Shown here: one piece after another, positions 34,595 through 44,013 of the stretch
Position numbering within the stretch: the stretch's first letter is position 1
How the letters are laid out: every line of letters starts with the position of its first letter
Assembly: GCF_050433385.1 (NCBI RefSeq)
Contig: NZ_JBNPXI010000026.1
Span: 1-55,747, forward strand
DNA from: Brassicibacter mesophilus
GTDB lineage: Bacteria > Bacillota > Clostridia > Tissierellales > Proteiniboraceae
Length of the DNA: 55,747 nucleotides
Reading direction: 5' to 3'
Notes under the pieces: model-generated
What the model was told of the DNA's origin: nothing
Database searches by the model: none
Seen by the model: only the letters and a program-made list of their open reading frames with translations
Position numbers and translations under genes: made by a program

Positions 34595-36661
34595 TTATTG
34601 TTCTATTGGATTAACTATTTTAATTCTTCCTTCAAGCTGCGGAGATATAGTTTTATGATTTTGAAGGTATTCTACAAATGCATCTCTTAAATAGCTTTTT
34701 GTTTTTAATATTTCCTTTGTTTCATCCTTTAACATAGTGAATTTATCTCCTCCACCTGTTAAGAAATCATTTGAAACAACTTTATATGTCTTTTGCTTAT
34801 CTATTGGTTTCCCATCTACTAATACTTCTACTATTCTTGATCCAACTTCTTTTGATGCATCAAAAGTATATTCAAGTCCTGATACCTGTAGGAATCCGCC
34901 TGCAGCACTTGGATAAGAAGATACTCCATGCTCTAAGGTCTTCCATATAGTCTCTCCACTAGCTTCTACCATAACAACAGTATTATCAAATGGAAGGACT
35001 GCGTATATTTCCTCCATAGTGATTTCACCACCGTTTATACTAGCTCTTACTCCACCACCATTTTGAAGTGCTATATCTGCTCCTGTTAATTCTCTTAAGC
35101 TATCAGCTATTGCATTTGCAAGGTTTGATTCTTTTAATCTTACAGTCTGTCTTTCCCCATCTAGCTCAACAGTCGTTTCTCCTATTACTTCTTTCATCTT
35201 ATCATCAAGCTTAGATTCATATCCTTCTATAATATTATTTGTTGCTTCATCTGCTTCAAGATTCTCTGTTATAAATATATGGGCGAAATTAAATCCAATC
35301 ATTTCATTTTTCAATACATTTATGTTAATTTGATTTAATACTTCAGCATGCTTACCAGGAGATATCAACCAAGTTCCATTAATATCTTGAGGGAATCCCA
35401 CTACATCCTGTCCTCCACCGATCTCTATATCTATACCATCAACTTTTGTAGGTAATACAGGATTATTGCCATGTATATGTGCAAGTGCTATAACTATATC
35501 TGACTCCCCTTTAATGTCATTAACAGCCTTCTGTGCAGATTCAAATTGTTCTTTTAAAGTTATTCCTTCTACATTCTTAGGGTGTGTATAATACTTGCTT
35601 TGATCATCAGTTAATCCCATTATTCCTATTTTAACTCCATCAACTTCTTTAATTATTGATGGCTTTAAAAATTCAGGATATTCATCATTATAATATGTGT
35701 TCGCTGAAAGGAATTGAAAATCAGCATTTGCAGCATTTCTTTCCATAACACTGAAAGGAAAATCAAAGTCATGGTTTCCTATTGCCATTGCATCGTAGTT
35801 CATTTCATTCATTACGTCTATAGCTGATGCGCCTTCAAATAGATTTGTTATATTTGTATTATATGGAGCATCACCTACGTCTACTAATAGAGTATTAGGT
35901 TGTTTCTGTCTAAAGTCTTTTATTATCTTGCTCATTTTAGCAAGTCCACCAATATCATATTTTGCATCACGTGGCTTATATGGCTCTAAATGTCCATGAA
36001 TATCGGATGTTGCAAAAACAGTAATAACTTTAAATTCTGAATTTGATACTATATTGTATAAAATACCAGCTGCTTCTTCTCTACTAATTAGATCTTGTGA
36101 ATTCGCAAATTCTTCAGTCACAAACCCTAGTTCAACAGCTTTTTTAGAGAAGTCTATTTTTTGATCTGCTCCAAAAATTATCTTAGCTATCATATCAGCA
36201 AATTTAGCCTTTGTTACTTTATCGTTAGGATTATATATGTTTTCTTTTACTTCATCTGCTCTAACTTTTATAATACCTTCTATGTAATTAAGTCCCCAGT
36301 GATTTACTATGTCTTTTGCTGATGGTATAGTAAATGACTCATCTATTACTTGCAATGGATCACTGTAGCTAAATTGTTTTTTTATATTTGTATCTTCAAT
36401 AACCATAGGTTGTATTTCTGGTAGCTTAAATGCTCTAACTAATAAATCAGCTGCCTCTGCTTTTGTTAATATACGATTAGGATAAAAAAGTGAATTTGAA
36501 TCTGTACTTATAATCCCTTGTTCATGAAGATTTAATATTGCTTTCTTGTACTGTGAGTCTGAGATATCTGTAAATGTGTCTATGCTTTCACCATAAATAG
36601 GCAAGCATACGCTGAAAACAAGGATAAAACATAAAGCAAAGCTCAAAAATCTTTTTGTCAT
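34595..36661 (-). CDS. Surface-anchored bifunctional 5'-nucleotidase / UDP-sugar hydrolase with SLH domains
   Basis: A 688-residue secreted protein. The start is ATG 36659-36661 (MTKRFLSFALC) behind AAAAGGAGG. It has a signal peptide (about 1-25), SLH-type segments (FTDISDSQYKKAILNLHEQGIIS...YPNRILTKAEAADLLVRAF) to about residue 205, a calcineurin-like phosphoesterase domain with ATSDIHGHLEPY, DVGDAPYN and IGNHDFDFPF, and a C-terminal 5'-nucleotidase domain (NGGGVRASINGGEITMEEIYAVLPFDN). It would dephosphorylate external nucleotides while held to the cell wall by SLH repeats, feeding base salvage; the NCS2 permease fits downstream of that. Confidence 0.93.
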   Translation of the reverse strand: MTKRFLSFALCFILVFSVCLPIYGESIDTFTDISDSQYKKAILNLHEQGIISTDSNSLFYPNRILTKAEAADLLVRAFKLPEIQPMVIEDTNIKKQFSYSDPLQVIDESFTIPSAKDIVNHWGLNYIEGIIKVRADEVKENIYNPNDKVTKAKFADMIAKIIFGADQKIDFSKKAVELGFVTEEFANSQDLISREEAAGILYNIVSNSEFKVITVFATSDIHGHLEPYKPRDAKYDIGGLAKMSKIIKDFRQKQPNTLLVDVGDAPYNTNITNLFEGASAIDVMNEMNYDAMAIGNHDFDFPFSVMERNAANADFQFLSANTYYNDEYPEFLKPSIIKEVDGVKIGIMGLTDDQSKYYTHPKNVEGITLKEQFESAQKAVNDIKGESDIVIALAHIHGNNPVLPTKVDGIDIEIGGGQDVVGFPQDINGTWLISPGKHAEVLNQININVLKNEMIGFNFAHIFITENLEADEATNNIIEGYESKLDDKMKEVIGETTVELDGERQTVRLKESNLANAIADSLRELTGADIALQNGGGVRASINGGEITMEEIYAVLPFDNTVVMVEASGETIWKTLEHGVSSYPSAAGGFLQVSGLEYTFDASKEVGSRIVEVLVDGKPIDKQKTYKVVSNDFLTGGGDKFTMLKDETKEILKTKSYLRDAFVEYLQNHKTISPQLEGRIKIVNPIEQ

Positions 36662-36851
36662 ACTTAACTGCCTCCTTTTAATTAATTGCACATTTCAGTT
36701 CATTCAACTATTATTATAATATAAGAAATGACAATATGTAACTCTGTTAACAAAATTTTTACATATTTTTTAATTGTATTTTCTCATATCTTTTGTTACT
36801 GATTTGATATAATGATGTTATTAGAAAAAAATTGCTAGAGTGGTGATATAA

Positions 36852-37136
36852 TTGTTAAAAATACAAGATAAGGCTATTTCTTATGTTAAAAAGAATGGTT
36901 TAGATTTTATTGTTGAAGTCACTTCTTCTCCATGTGGGTGAGTTGGAACAGTAAGGAATCTAAGTGTTAGATCTTCTAAAAGCTTTAAGAATAACGGAAA
37001 CTATAGGGAGCAGGTCTTTGAGGGGATAAAAGTTTTTGTTCCTAAGGCTGCTGATATTAAAGGTGACATTTATATTTTTCAAAACATTAAACTTCCTTTT
37101 ATTGGACCTATTTGGGGCATAAAAGGAAAAATATAA
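36852..37136 (+). CDS. Small selenoprotein, CC/Se-motif-like family (in-frame UGA at codon 30)
   Basis: From TTG 36852 (ribosome site GGTGAT) a 94-residue frame runs through TGA 36939-36941 to TAA 37134-37136. The Sec lies in SSPCGUVGTVRN (C28-G-U30). The flanks read like a compact beta-rich protein: KAISYVKKNGLDFIVEV before and GIKVFVPKAADIKGDIYIFQN after. This layout resembles the small clostridial proteins annotated as CC/Se motif family (seleno)proteins, in which Cys-Cys or Cys-Sec follow a KAxxYIKKKG start; the assignment is from memory of the family pattern. A hairpin follows the UGA and a terminator follows the gene. It is a single-gene unit; the partner is unknown. Confidence 0.8.
36958..36972 (+). 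promoter_or_regulatory. Candidate bacterial SECIS element
   Basis: Sixteen bases after the UGA, ATCTAA-GTG-TTAGAT forms a perfect 6-bp stem with a G-containing loop, 22 bases from the UGA to the loop. This is within the spacing seen for bacterial SECIS hairpins. Folded by eye. Confidence 0.5.
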
Positions 37137-37161
37137 AAGAGATAGCTTTCGCTATCTCTTT
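37136..37161. terminator. Bidirectional terminator between the selenoprotein gene and tadA
   Basis: A perfect 11-bp stem AAAGAGATAGC/GCTATCTCTTT with a TTTC loop, shared by the converging genes and overlapping both 3' ends. Confidence 0.8.
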
Positions 37162-37601
37162 CTCAATTTCTTAAAGAAATCTTTCATTACATCCGAACAT
37201 TCTTTTTGCATTATATCCCACGTTATATCCACTTGATGATTAAAGCTTTGGTTTTGAACTAAATTAATAACCGAACCACAAGCACCCATTTTGGGGTCAC
37301 TGGAACCAATCACGAGCCTTTCTAACCTTGAATTAATTATTGCACCAGCACACATAGGACATGGCTCTATAGTGACGTACATAGTGCATCCTAAAAGTCT
37401 CCATCCATCTAATACTTCACTTGCTTTCTTAATTGCTATGATTTCGGCATGAGCAATAGGATCCTTAAGAGTCTCCCTCATGTTATACCCAGCACTTATT
37501 ACTTTATTCCCTTTTACAATAATAGCACCAACTGGAACTTCGTCAGCGCTATAGGCTTTATATGCTTCATCTAATGCTAATCGCATAAAATATTCATCCA
37601 T
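37152..37601 (-). CDS. tadA: tRNA-specific adenosine deaminase
   Basis: A 149-residue zinc deaminase that converts A34 of tRNA-Arg(ACG) to inosine. Zinc and catalytic residues: H51-A-E53 and PC-x-x-C (C81, C84) in IEPCPMCAGAIINSR. The start is ATG 37599-37601 (MDEYFMRLALDEAYK) after GAGGATGAT; a longer opening would run backwards through the tRNA-Arg gene and is an artefact. It is probably co-transcribed with that tRNA, 25 bases upstream. Confidence 0.95.
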   Translation of the reverse strand: MDEYFMRLALDEAYKAYSADEVPVGAIIVKGNKVISAGYNMRETLKDPIAHAEIIAIKKASEVLDGWRLLGCTMYVTIEPCPMCAGAIINSRLERLVIGSSDPKMGACGSVINLVQNQSFNHQVDITWDIMQKECSDVMKDFFKKLRKR

Positions 37602-37625
37602 ATTATCATCCTCAAAAAACAATAA

Positions 37626-37702
37626 TGGCGCTCCCGAGAGGAATCGAACCTCCGACACACGCCTTAGGAGGGCGCCGCTCTATCCTGCTGAGCTACGGGA
37701 GC
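37626..37702 (-). tRNA. tRNA-Arg (anticodon CCU)
   Basis: On the minus strand: acceptor GCTCCCG pairing with CGGGAGC, D arm GCTC...GAGC, anticodon arm GCGCC-CTCCTAA-GGCGT with anticodon CCT (reads AGG), T arm GGAGG-TTCGATT-CCTCT, discriminator G, then an encoded CCA at 37626-37628. All arms pair except ordinary end wobbles. Confidence 0.97.
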
Positions 37703-37764
37703 ACATTTATTGAACAATTATATATTTTACAGTAAAATACTATATTTGTCAATGCAAGGTTTCA

Positions 37765-38922
37765 CTATAAGCCTACTAAGTTTGCCAAAAACCTAAATAT
37801 CCTACTAAATACACCTGCTTTAGCTACATCTCTATTAACTATTAAATCAATATTTTCTTCTTCTTCGCCATTTTTCACAATAATTGTGCCTACTTTTGTT
37901 CCCTTTTTTATTGGGGCTTTAATATTTTCATCAAGTTGTATCTCTTGCTCTATATTTTCGCCGTTCTTAACTAATAGATACAAATCTCTTTGTGGCAAAA
38001 TATCTACTGTAGGCTTTTTAGCATTGTCTATTTCTATGGTTTTGATATGTATATCCTTGTTTAAAACTTGTATTTTTTTATAATTGTTCACCCCATATTG
38101 TAAAAGCTCTAAACTTTTGTTTTTTCTTTCTTCTTCACTTTTAGCTCCCATAAGTATGCCAATAAGCCTAAATGGCTTTTGGTTCTCTTCTGACTCCTTG
38201 ACGACTATAGTTGACACTAGGCAATATCCTGCTTTATCAGTATACCCTGTTTTAAGTCCATCTATTTCTTTAATTTCATTCAACAGTGGATTTGTATTTT
38301 CTTTTTCAAAGTTTCTTGATGGCATAATTATTCTATTCATTTTTGTTATATTAAGTATTTGAGGATACTTAGTAATTACATATCTAGCAAGCTCGAATAT
38401 GTCTCTTGCTGAAATTCTGTTTTGATTACCATTCTTAAGTGGAAGTCCATTAGAATTTAAAAATGCAGCTTGAGTTAATCCAAGCTCTTGTGCTTTATTA
38501 TTCATCATATTAACAAATTCGTCTTCTGTACCAGATACATGCTCTGCTATAGCTACACATGAGTCGTTAGCAGATACTATCATTATAGACGCAAGAAGTA
38601 TTTCTAGTTCTATTTCTTCTCCTTCTTTAAGCTTAAATGATGTACCTTTTGTATCAGCTGCTTTTTTACTTACTTTTACTAAGTCCTTTAGGTTTACTGT
38701 GCCATTAGTTACTTGATCCATTGTAACAAGATATGTCATAATTTTAGTTATACTTGCCATTTCAATCTTGTTGTCTATGTTGTATTCATATAATATTTTT
38801 CCACTTTCGTATTCACCAAGTAAAGCGGATGCAATCCCATCTTCAATACCGCCATCACTATATGCAATACTAGATGATAAAAATATAAAAATTGAAAGAA
38901 AAATTAATATACTTTTTTTCAT
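37765..38922 (-). CDS. dacF: D-alanyl-D-alanine carboxypeptidase (PBP5/DacF type, S11)
   Basis: A 385-residue serine carboxypeptidase trimming peptidoglycan pentapeptides outside the membrane. It has a signal peptide (about 1-20), S57-I-T-K60 catalytic motif in MASITKIMTYLV, S117-A-N119, and K224-T-G226 in DGLKTGYTDKAGYC. A C-terminal beta domain ends in a hydrophobic/amphipathic anchor (FSRIFRFLANLVGL). The start is ATG 38920-38922 after TTTGGAGG. Monocistronic; sporulation and vegetative paralogues cannot be told apart from sequence alone. Confidence 0.93.
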   Translation of the reverse strand: MKKSILIFLSIFIFLSSSIAYSDGGIEDGIASALLGEYESGKILYEYNIDNKIEMASITKIMTYLVTMDQVTNGTVNLKDLVKVSKKAADTKGTSFKLKEGEEIELEILLASIMIVSANDSCVAIAEHVSGTEDEFVNMMNNKAQELGLTQAAFLNSNGLPLKNGNQNRISARDIFELARYVITKYPQILNITKMNRIIMPSRNFEKENTNPLLNEIKEIDGLKTGYTDKAGYCLVSTIVVKESEENQKPFRLIGILMGAKSEEERKNKSLELLQYGVNNYKKIQVLNKDIHIKTIEIDNAKKPTVDILPQRDLYLLVKNGENIEQEIQLDENIKAPIKKGTKVGTIIVKNGEEEENIDLIVNRDVAKAGVFSRIFRFLANLVGL

Positions 38923-39109
38923 TTTTGCCTCCAAAGCTATGTCATAATAAAACAGTGCTATAATACTATTTATTCTTATTATATCAAAGTTATATATATT
39001 TCATTATATTTTGTAGAATTTTATTAAAAACCAATTTTAGGAATGACACTCTATTTAAATATGAATAGAATACATAAAAAAATAACTATGAGATTTTATT
39101 AAGAAATCA

Positions 39110-39130
39110 AAAAGGAGCCTAATAGACTCC
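39110..39130 (-). terminator. Terminator of the M1 peptidase gene
   Basis: On the minus strand GGAGTC-TATTA-GGCTCC is followed by TTTTT, just past the M1 peptidase stop codon. Confidence 0.8.
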
Positions 39131-39139
39131 CTGTAAATT

Positions 39140-40702
39140 CTATTTTCCATATAACCATTCATTTGCTAACTGATCAAAATTATCACCAGTAACTTCTTCA
39201 CAAACTTTTATGAAATCCTCAGTTGTAGCATTTTTGAATTTATATTGATTGAAATAATTGTTTAGTATTGTATATAATGTTTTATCTCCATACCTTACCT
39301 TTATCTCATTTAAAAGCATAGCCCCTTTATTGTATACAAGTGGGCCATAATCATCCCAATTTTCAAACTCACTCAAAGGCTTTACAACAACTTCACTTGA
39401 CTGTGATAGTACTTCCTTCGATGATTTGTAATATTCTTCCACATTGTTCGCATAGTAATTTTCTGCTACCTTATCTCCATATTTCCCTTGTGCATATACT
39501 ACTTCAGAATAAGTCGTTAAAGATTCATCAAGCCAAGCTTCATCGATTTCATCATTTCCAACTACCCCATACCACCATTGATGGCCTGTTTCATGAGCTA
39601 TAACAATTTCAAGATATCCTTTATAGAAATCATCATAGTATTTTTCTCCTATAAAAACAATTCCTGGATATTCCATGCCACTCGGAAAGCTTGTAGCTAC
39701 AACAGAATATTGTCCATATGGGTATTGCCCAAATTTATCATTAAATATTTCTATGGAATTATATGAAGCTTCTTCAGCAAATTTATTAATTTTTTCATCT
39801 TCTTCTAAAAAATATACCTTAACTATGGTTCCATCAACTTCTTTTTCCTTCTTAATGAAATGCTCACTTGCTACCCAAGCAAAGTCTCTCATAAGCTTTG
39901 CTTCTATCTTCCAAATTTTATTAGTACCTTCAATCTTTTCAGATAAAATATTCCCTGATGAAGCTATTTCAACGTTTTTAGGCACAGTTATTGTAATATC
40001 ATAATTACTTGTATCACTATAGAAAGGATCACCTATACTGTAATACGGATCTAGATTCCAGCCTTCATCATCGTATACTGCCGCTATTGGATACCAATTT
40101 CCGAAGTTAAATGTCTTCTCTCCATAACCAAATCTATCTTGAGCCGGTGGTAATACTACACCATATTCCATGTCTATAACTAAGTTTTCCCCTGGCTTCA
40201 ATACCTTTTCTAATGGAAGCTTTAGAATAGTTTTTCCATGTCCTTCTATAGAATAATTTTCTACAGATTTATCGTCTATACTTAATTTTTTAATGTCTAT
40301 CTCTCCAGGTTTAAATCCATCGGGAAAAGCTTCTTCAAAATTATCAAATAAAAATGGTGCCGTTTCCTTCTCTCTAAATGCATTAGGATATAGATGGAAA
40401 TACAATTCATTTAATTCAACATCCTCGTTATTCACATACACTACCTTTTGAGATGCTGTATAGCTTTTTGTACTCGGATTAAATTCAACATATATTGTAT
40501 AATCATTTAATTTGTCTATGTCGACATTATTAAAATCACTAGTAATTAGCGTTGGATGACCTTTATAGCTTTCAGAGGCATGTATGTCAGAACTCTGTTT
40601 TTCATCCTGGACAGCATTACTATTGTTGTTTACATCGCATCCTATAAATGATAGTGCAAGCAGCAATATTGCAAGTAGCAAAGATAACCTTTTTCTATTC
40701 AT
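39140..40702 (-). CDS. M1-family metallopeptidase, lipoprotein
   Basis: A 520-residue zinc aminopeptidase-type protein. A lipoprotein signal (LLLAILLLALSFIGC) anchors it outside the membrane. The zinc site HETGHQWWYG followed after 18 residues by Glu (EAWLDESLTTYSE) and the exopeptidase-type FPSGMEYPGIVFIG (a GAMEN-like loop reading SGMEYPG) place it in M1. The N-terminal half is a beta-rich bowl domain. The start is the second ATG (40700-40702) because GGAGGG is too close to the first. External peptide trimming would supply amino acids to the fermentation. Confidence 0.9.
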   Translation of the reverse strand: MNRKRLSLLLAILLLALSFIGCDVNNNSNAVQDEKQSSDIHASESYKGHPTLITSDFNNVDIDKLNDYTIYVEFNPSTKSYTASQKVVYVNNEDVELNELYFHLYPNAFREKETAPFLFDNFEEAFPDGFKPGEIDIKKLSIDDKSVENYSIEGHGKTILKLPLEKVLKPGENLVIDMEYGVVLPPAQDRFGYGEKTFNFGNWYPIAAVYDDEGWNLDPYYSIGDPFYSDTSNYDITITVPKNVEIASSGNILSEKIEGTNKIWKIEAKLMRDFAWVASEHFIKKEKEVDGTIVKVYFLEEDEKINKFAEEASYNSIEIFNDKFGQYPYGQYSVVATSFPSGMEYPGIVFIGEKYYDDFYKGYLEIVIAHETGHQWWYGVVGNDEIDEAWLDESLTTYSEVVYAQGKYGDKVAENYYANNVEEYYKSSKEVLSQSSEVVVKPLSEFENWDDYGPLVYNKGAMLLNEIKVRYGDKTLYTILNNYFNQYKFKNATTEDFIKVCEEVTGDNFDQLANEWLYGK

Positions 40703-40749
40703 CATTACCCTCCTAATTAAGCGGTTTTACATGTTATGTACTAAATATA

Positions 40750-40783
40750 TTAACCTTGAAGGATACATATCCCTCAAAGTTAA
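40750..40783 (-). terminator. Hairpin after serS
   Basis: TTAACCTTGAAGG pairs with CCCTCAAAGTTAA with two mismatches, just after the serS stop on the minus strand. The T run is weak, so termination efficiency is uncertain. Confidence 0.5.
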
Positions 40784-40799
40784 TATTGCCAATTTATAA

Positions 40800-42083
40800 T
40801 TATTTATTTGTTTTTTCTATTTTTTCGATTCCACCCATGAAATGTCTTAATGCTTCTGGTATTATTACTGAGCCATCCTCCTGCTGGTAATTTTCAAGTA
40901 TTGCTGCAGTAGTTCTTCCAACTGCTAAGCCTGAACCATTTAATGTGTGAACATATTCAACCTTACCTGTTTCTTTATCTCTGTACTTTATATTTGCCCT
41001 TCTTGCTTGGAAATCTTCAAAGTTACTACAAGAAGATATTTCTACATATCTGTTGTAGCTTGGCATCCAAACCTCTATATCGTATGTTTTTGCAGATGAG
41101 AACCCTAAATCACCAGTACATAGCTCTACTACTCTGTATGGTATATTTAAAAGCTGAAGCACCTTTTCTGCATTATTAGTAAGTGTTTCTAACTCTTGAT
41201 ATGAATTGTTTGGTTTAGCAAGCTTTACAAGCTCTACCTTATCAAATTGATGATTTCTTATCAGTCCTCTTGTATCTCTACCTGCAGATCCTGCCTCTTG
41301 TCTAAAACAAGGAGTATAAGCTGTGTAATACACAGGAAGCTTTTCCTCATCTAATATCTCATCTCTATGGATGTTTGTAACTGGTACCTCAGCAGTTGGT
41401 ACAAGGAAAAAGTCTTTTTCAGGTAGTCGGAATGCATCTTCTTCAAATTTTGGAAGCTGTCCTGTTCCTGTCATACTATCTCTGTTTACCATAAATGGTG
41501 GAGCAATTTCCGTGTATCCATGATCAACTGTATGAAGATTAAGCATAAAGTTAATTAGGGCTCTCTCAAGCTTTGCTCCAAATCCTTTAAATATTGTAAA
41601 TCTAGCTCCTGTTATTTTTGAAGCTCTTTCAAAATCTAAAATATCAAGCTCTGTTCCTATGTCCCAGTGTGCTTTAGCTTCAAAAGCAAATTTTCTTGGC
41701 TCTCCCCATCTTCTCATTTCTTTATTATCTTCATCACTTGCTCCAACAGCAACGTTCGGATTCGGAACATTAGGGAATCTCAACAAAAGATCGTTCAGTT
41801 CTCTTTCTACATCTTTAACTTCTACATCAAAATCTTTTATTTTTTGAGATAGTTCCTTCATCTCTTCAAGTACTGCAGAAACATCCTTACCTTCCTTCTT
41901 TAACTTGGGAATATCTTTAGACACTTGATTTTGTCTGGCTTTCATTTCTTCTACCTTCACAAGAAGCTGTCTTCTTTTCTCATCAAGCTCTAAAACTTTA
42001 TCAACATTATATTCTCCGCTTCTTTTAGCTAATCCTTGTTTTACCTCTTCTGGATTTAATCTAATTCTTTTAATATCCAACAT
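40800..42083 (-). CDS. serS: Seryl-tRNA synthetase
   Basis: A 427-residue class II synthetase. The N-terminal antiparallel coiled coil (about 30-100, rich in K/E/L) reaches the long variable arm of tRNA-Ser; motif 2 is FRQEAGSAGRDTRGLIRNHQF and motif 3 is GSGLAVGRTTAAILENYQ. Length is normal. It charges tRNA-Ser and also tRNA-Sec, the precursor for selenocysteine, which matters in this selenoprotein-rich organism. It is regulated by the T-box just upstream. Confidence 0.97.
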   Translation of the reverse strand: MLDIKRIRLNPEEVKQGLAKRSGEYNVDKVLELDEKRRQLLVKVEEMKARQNQVSKDIPKLKKEGKDVSAVLEEMKELSQKIKDFDVEVKDVERELNDLLLRFPNVPNPNVAVGASDEDNKEMRRWGEPRKFAFEAKAHWDIGTELDILDFERASKITGARFTIFKGFGAKLERALINFMLNLHTVDHGYTEIAPPFMVNRDSMTGTGQLPKFEEDAFRLPEKDFFLVPTAEVPVTNIHRDEILDEEKLPVYYTAYTPCFRQEAGSAGRDTRGLIRNHQFDKVELVKLAKPNNSYQELETLTNNAEKVLQLLNIPYRVVELCTGDLGFSSAKTYDIEVWMPSYNRYVEISSCSNFEDFQARRANIKYRDKETGKVEYVHTLNGSGLAVGRTTAAILENYQQEDGSVIIPEALRHFMGGIEKIEKTNK

Positions 42084-42106
42084 TACAAACTACCTCCTTT
42101 TTTAGA

Positions 42107-42144
42107 TAAAAAAATAAACCCCCCATCCCTAAAATAAGGGACGA
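42107..42144 (-). terminator. T-box terminator of serS
   Basis: On the minus strand CGTCCCT pairs with AGGGATG across a TATTTT loop, followed by GGGGTTTATTTTTTT. This is the termination half of the T-box switch. Confidence 0.85.
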
Positions 42145-42330
42145 GAAGTTTTCCCGCGTTGCCACCCTAGTTAACCATATTGGTCCACTCTTTGCAGTTA
42201 TCCCCTGCTTAGGCTTACCTTTTAAGTAAAATACTCAAGGATGGATTCGATACCTAATCACACCAATTCACACCAACCATTAGCTCTCTTTAGAAATCAA
42301 TGTATCTACTATTTCCCCTCATTGCATTAT
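42145..42330 (-). promoter_or_regulatory. T-box riboswitch, serine-type (specifier UCC)
   Basis: The minus strand holds the T-box core AGGGTGGCAACGCGGG at about 42155-42170, preceded by a stem I region. In the specifier loop GAA-UCC-A the codon UCC (Ser) is in the expected place. Upstream of serS it would let uncharged tRNA-Ser disrupt the terminator and turn synthesis on. Confidence 0.93.
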
Positions 42331-42521
42331 CTTATATAAATTTGAATGAATTATATCATATATACATTAAAATTTCAATACTACTTTATTTAATTATTGC
42401 CTTTTATATAAATAAATATGTACTATAAAATAATTTTTAAAAATCATACTTCAGTTTTCACGTATATACTTTTTATTTACGTCAATAATAATAATAATAA
42501 ATATTCAAGGGGGATATTACT

Positions 42522-42716
42522 ATGATGTTTGATATTGATATTTTAGCACAATTAGGAGACATGAAAGACATTAATTATAGAAATACTTTAGCTATTGCAA
42601 GTATAATTGAGATACTTGTAGAAAAAGGACTTATAGACAGAAGTGAAGTTACTTTTAAAGCAAAAAAACTGGACTCAATGTCAATAGATGAAATAAAACT
42701 GATGAGAAATATATAA
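42522..42716 (+). CDS. Small acidic/helical protein of unknown function
   Basis: A 64-residue protein, MMFDIDILAQLGDMKDINYR then helical segments (LAIASIIEILVEKGLID, KAKKLDSMSIDEIKLMRNI). It has no signal or membrane segment. A good ribosome site AAGGGGG lies eight bases upstream of the first ATG. I do not recognise the family. It precedes the broken gerB copy and follows a (TAA)n-like stretch at about 42485-42500. It could be a small regulator, but nothing shows this. Confidence 0.6.
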   Translation: MMFDIDILAQLGDMKDINYRNTLAIASIIEILVEKGLIDRSEVTFKAKKLDSMSIDEIKLMRNI

Positions 42717-42778
42717 GAAATTTATGCAATTCATTTATCAAAATTAGTCGATAATTATGTAGTATTTGGAGGAAAAAA

Positions 42779-43865
42779 TTGAGCAAAGAAGTTCTTTCTG
42801 ATAAACAAGGTATATCTGTTATAAGTTTATTCATAATAGGAAGTTCGATAATCCTGACTATAGCAGGAGAATCAAAACAAGATTTATGGCTTGCGATTAT
42901 TATGTCAATTATCGCTTCAATACCTTTATCGATGATATACTCTAGACTTCTAGTGCATTTCCCCGAAAAAGACCTGTACGATATACTCCCGGTTGTTTTT
43001 GGAAAAATCATTGGCAAAGGAATTTCAATATTATTTATCTTGTTTTCATTCATTTTAGGAGGGTTAGTATTAAGGGTTTTTGGTGACTTTATTTCTGTAA
43101 CCTCTTTGACACAAACTCCCATAATCATATCTATGTTTCTAATCGGTATTCTATGTATTTGGGCAGTAAAGGCAGGTATCGAAATAATAGGAAGATTAGG
43201 AGAGTTTTTTCTAACAGGAACTATTATCTTAATATCAATATTTACTTTATTTCTAGTTAATAGAATGAGCATAAATAATTTAAGTCCCACACTATCTGAA
43301 GGCATAAAACCAATTATCGAAGGTTCTTTTCATGCTTTTATTTTTCCATTTACTCAAATAGCCATGTTTACAGCTTTTTTTTCTACAGGTAAGGTAAAAC
43401 ACATCCGTAAAGTTTTTATATTAGGTTTATTAATAGGCGGAATAATTATATATATCTTCTATTACTAATATTTTAGTATTAGGTTCTAATATTGCTAAAG
43501 AAATGTATTTCCCAACATATGCAAGTGCTAGAAGATTAAGTGTTAGAGATGTTATTGAAAATTTAGAAGTTGTAATTGCAGCAACATTATTAATAGGAGG
43601 TTTTATTAAAGTATGCATATGCTTATTAAGTACTTGTAATGGAGTTGCTAAAGTATTTGGTCTTGGTGATTATAAGTTTATAGTAACACCAATTGGATTA
43701 TTAATAATTAATTTATCTTATTTTATTCATGAAAGTGTAATGGAAAAAGCAGAATTCGCTTCGGATATATATCCTAGTTATGCTCTCCCATTTCAAGTAA
43801 TTTTACCTATTATTATATTTATTACTGTTAAAATAAAAAAGAATTATAGAGAAAATAGCTTATAG
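42779..43865 (+). pseudogene. Orphan GerB-family germination permease, frameshifted
   Basis: From TTG 42779 (after GGAGG) the frame encodes about six membrane helices of a GerB-type permease (DKQGISVISLFIIGSSIIL, then LYDILPVVFGKIIGKGI) to TAC-TAA at about 43468. The continuation is in the +1 frame: SITNILVLGSNIAKEMYFPT, then SARRLSVRDVIENLEV, and a hydrophobic C-terminal half ending at 43865, matching the usual GerB middle motif LVLG...FPSY.AAR. The break lies at or next to ATTATATATATC, where loss of one TA unit would cause it. No gerA or gerC partner is adjacent. Probably inactive, or switched by repeat length. Confidence 0.8.
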
Positions 43866-44013
43866 ATATTCCTATATATAACTAAAAATAGAGGTCTAAC
43901 AAAAAATAACAACAGGTAAAAAATTAGATGACTTGTATGAAATCTTAAAGTATTTGGTAAACCTAAAAGATATTCAAAATACAGAATACAGATAATAAGA
44001 ATTAAACAAAAAC

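Noticed and set aside
37602..37658. N-terminal extension of TadA reading through the tRNA-Arg
   Set aside because: The extension (MSEVRFLSGAP) is translated tRNA sequence, a common artefact; the GAGGATGAT-spaced ATG at 37601 is the proper start.
42480..42500. (TAA)n trinucleotide run as a microsatellite switch
   Set aside because: Only about five units in an AT-rich leader, not inside a coding frame.
43900..44000. Open plus-strand stretch ending LYEILKYLVNLKDIQNTEYR
   Set aside because: No start codon or ribosome site; could be a gene fragment, but too short to support.
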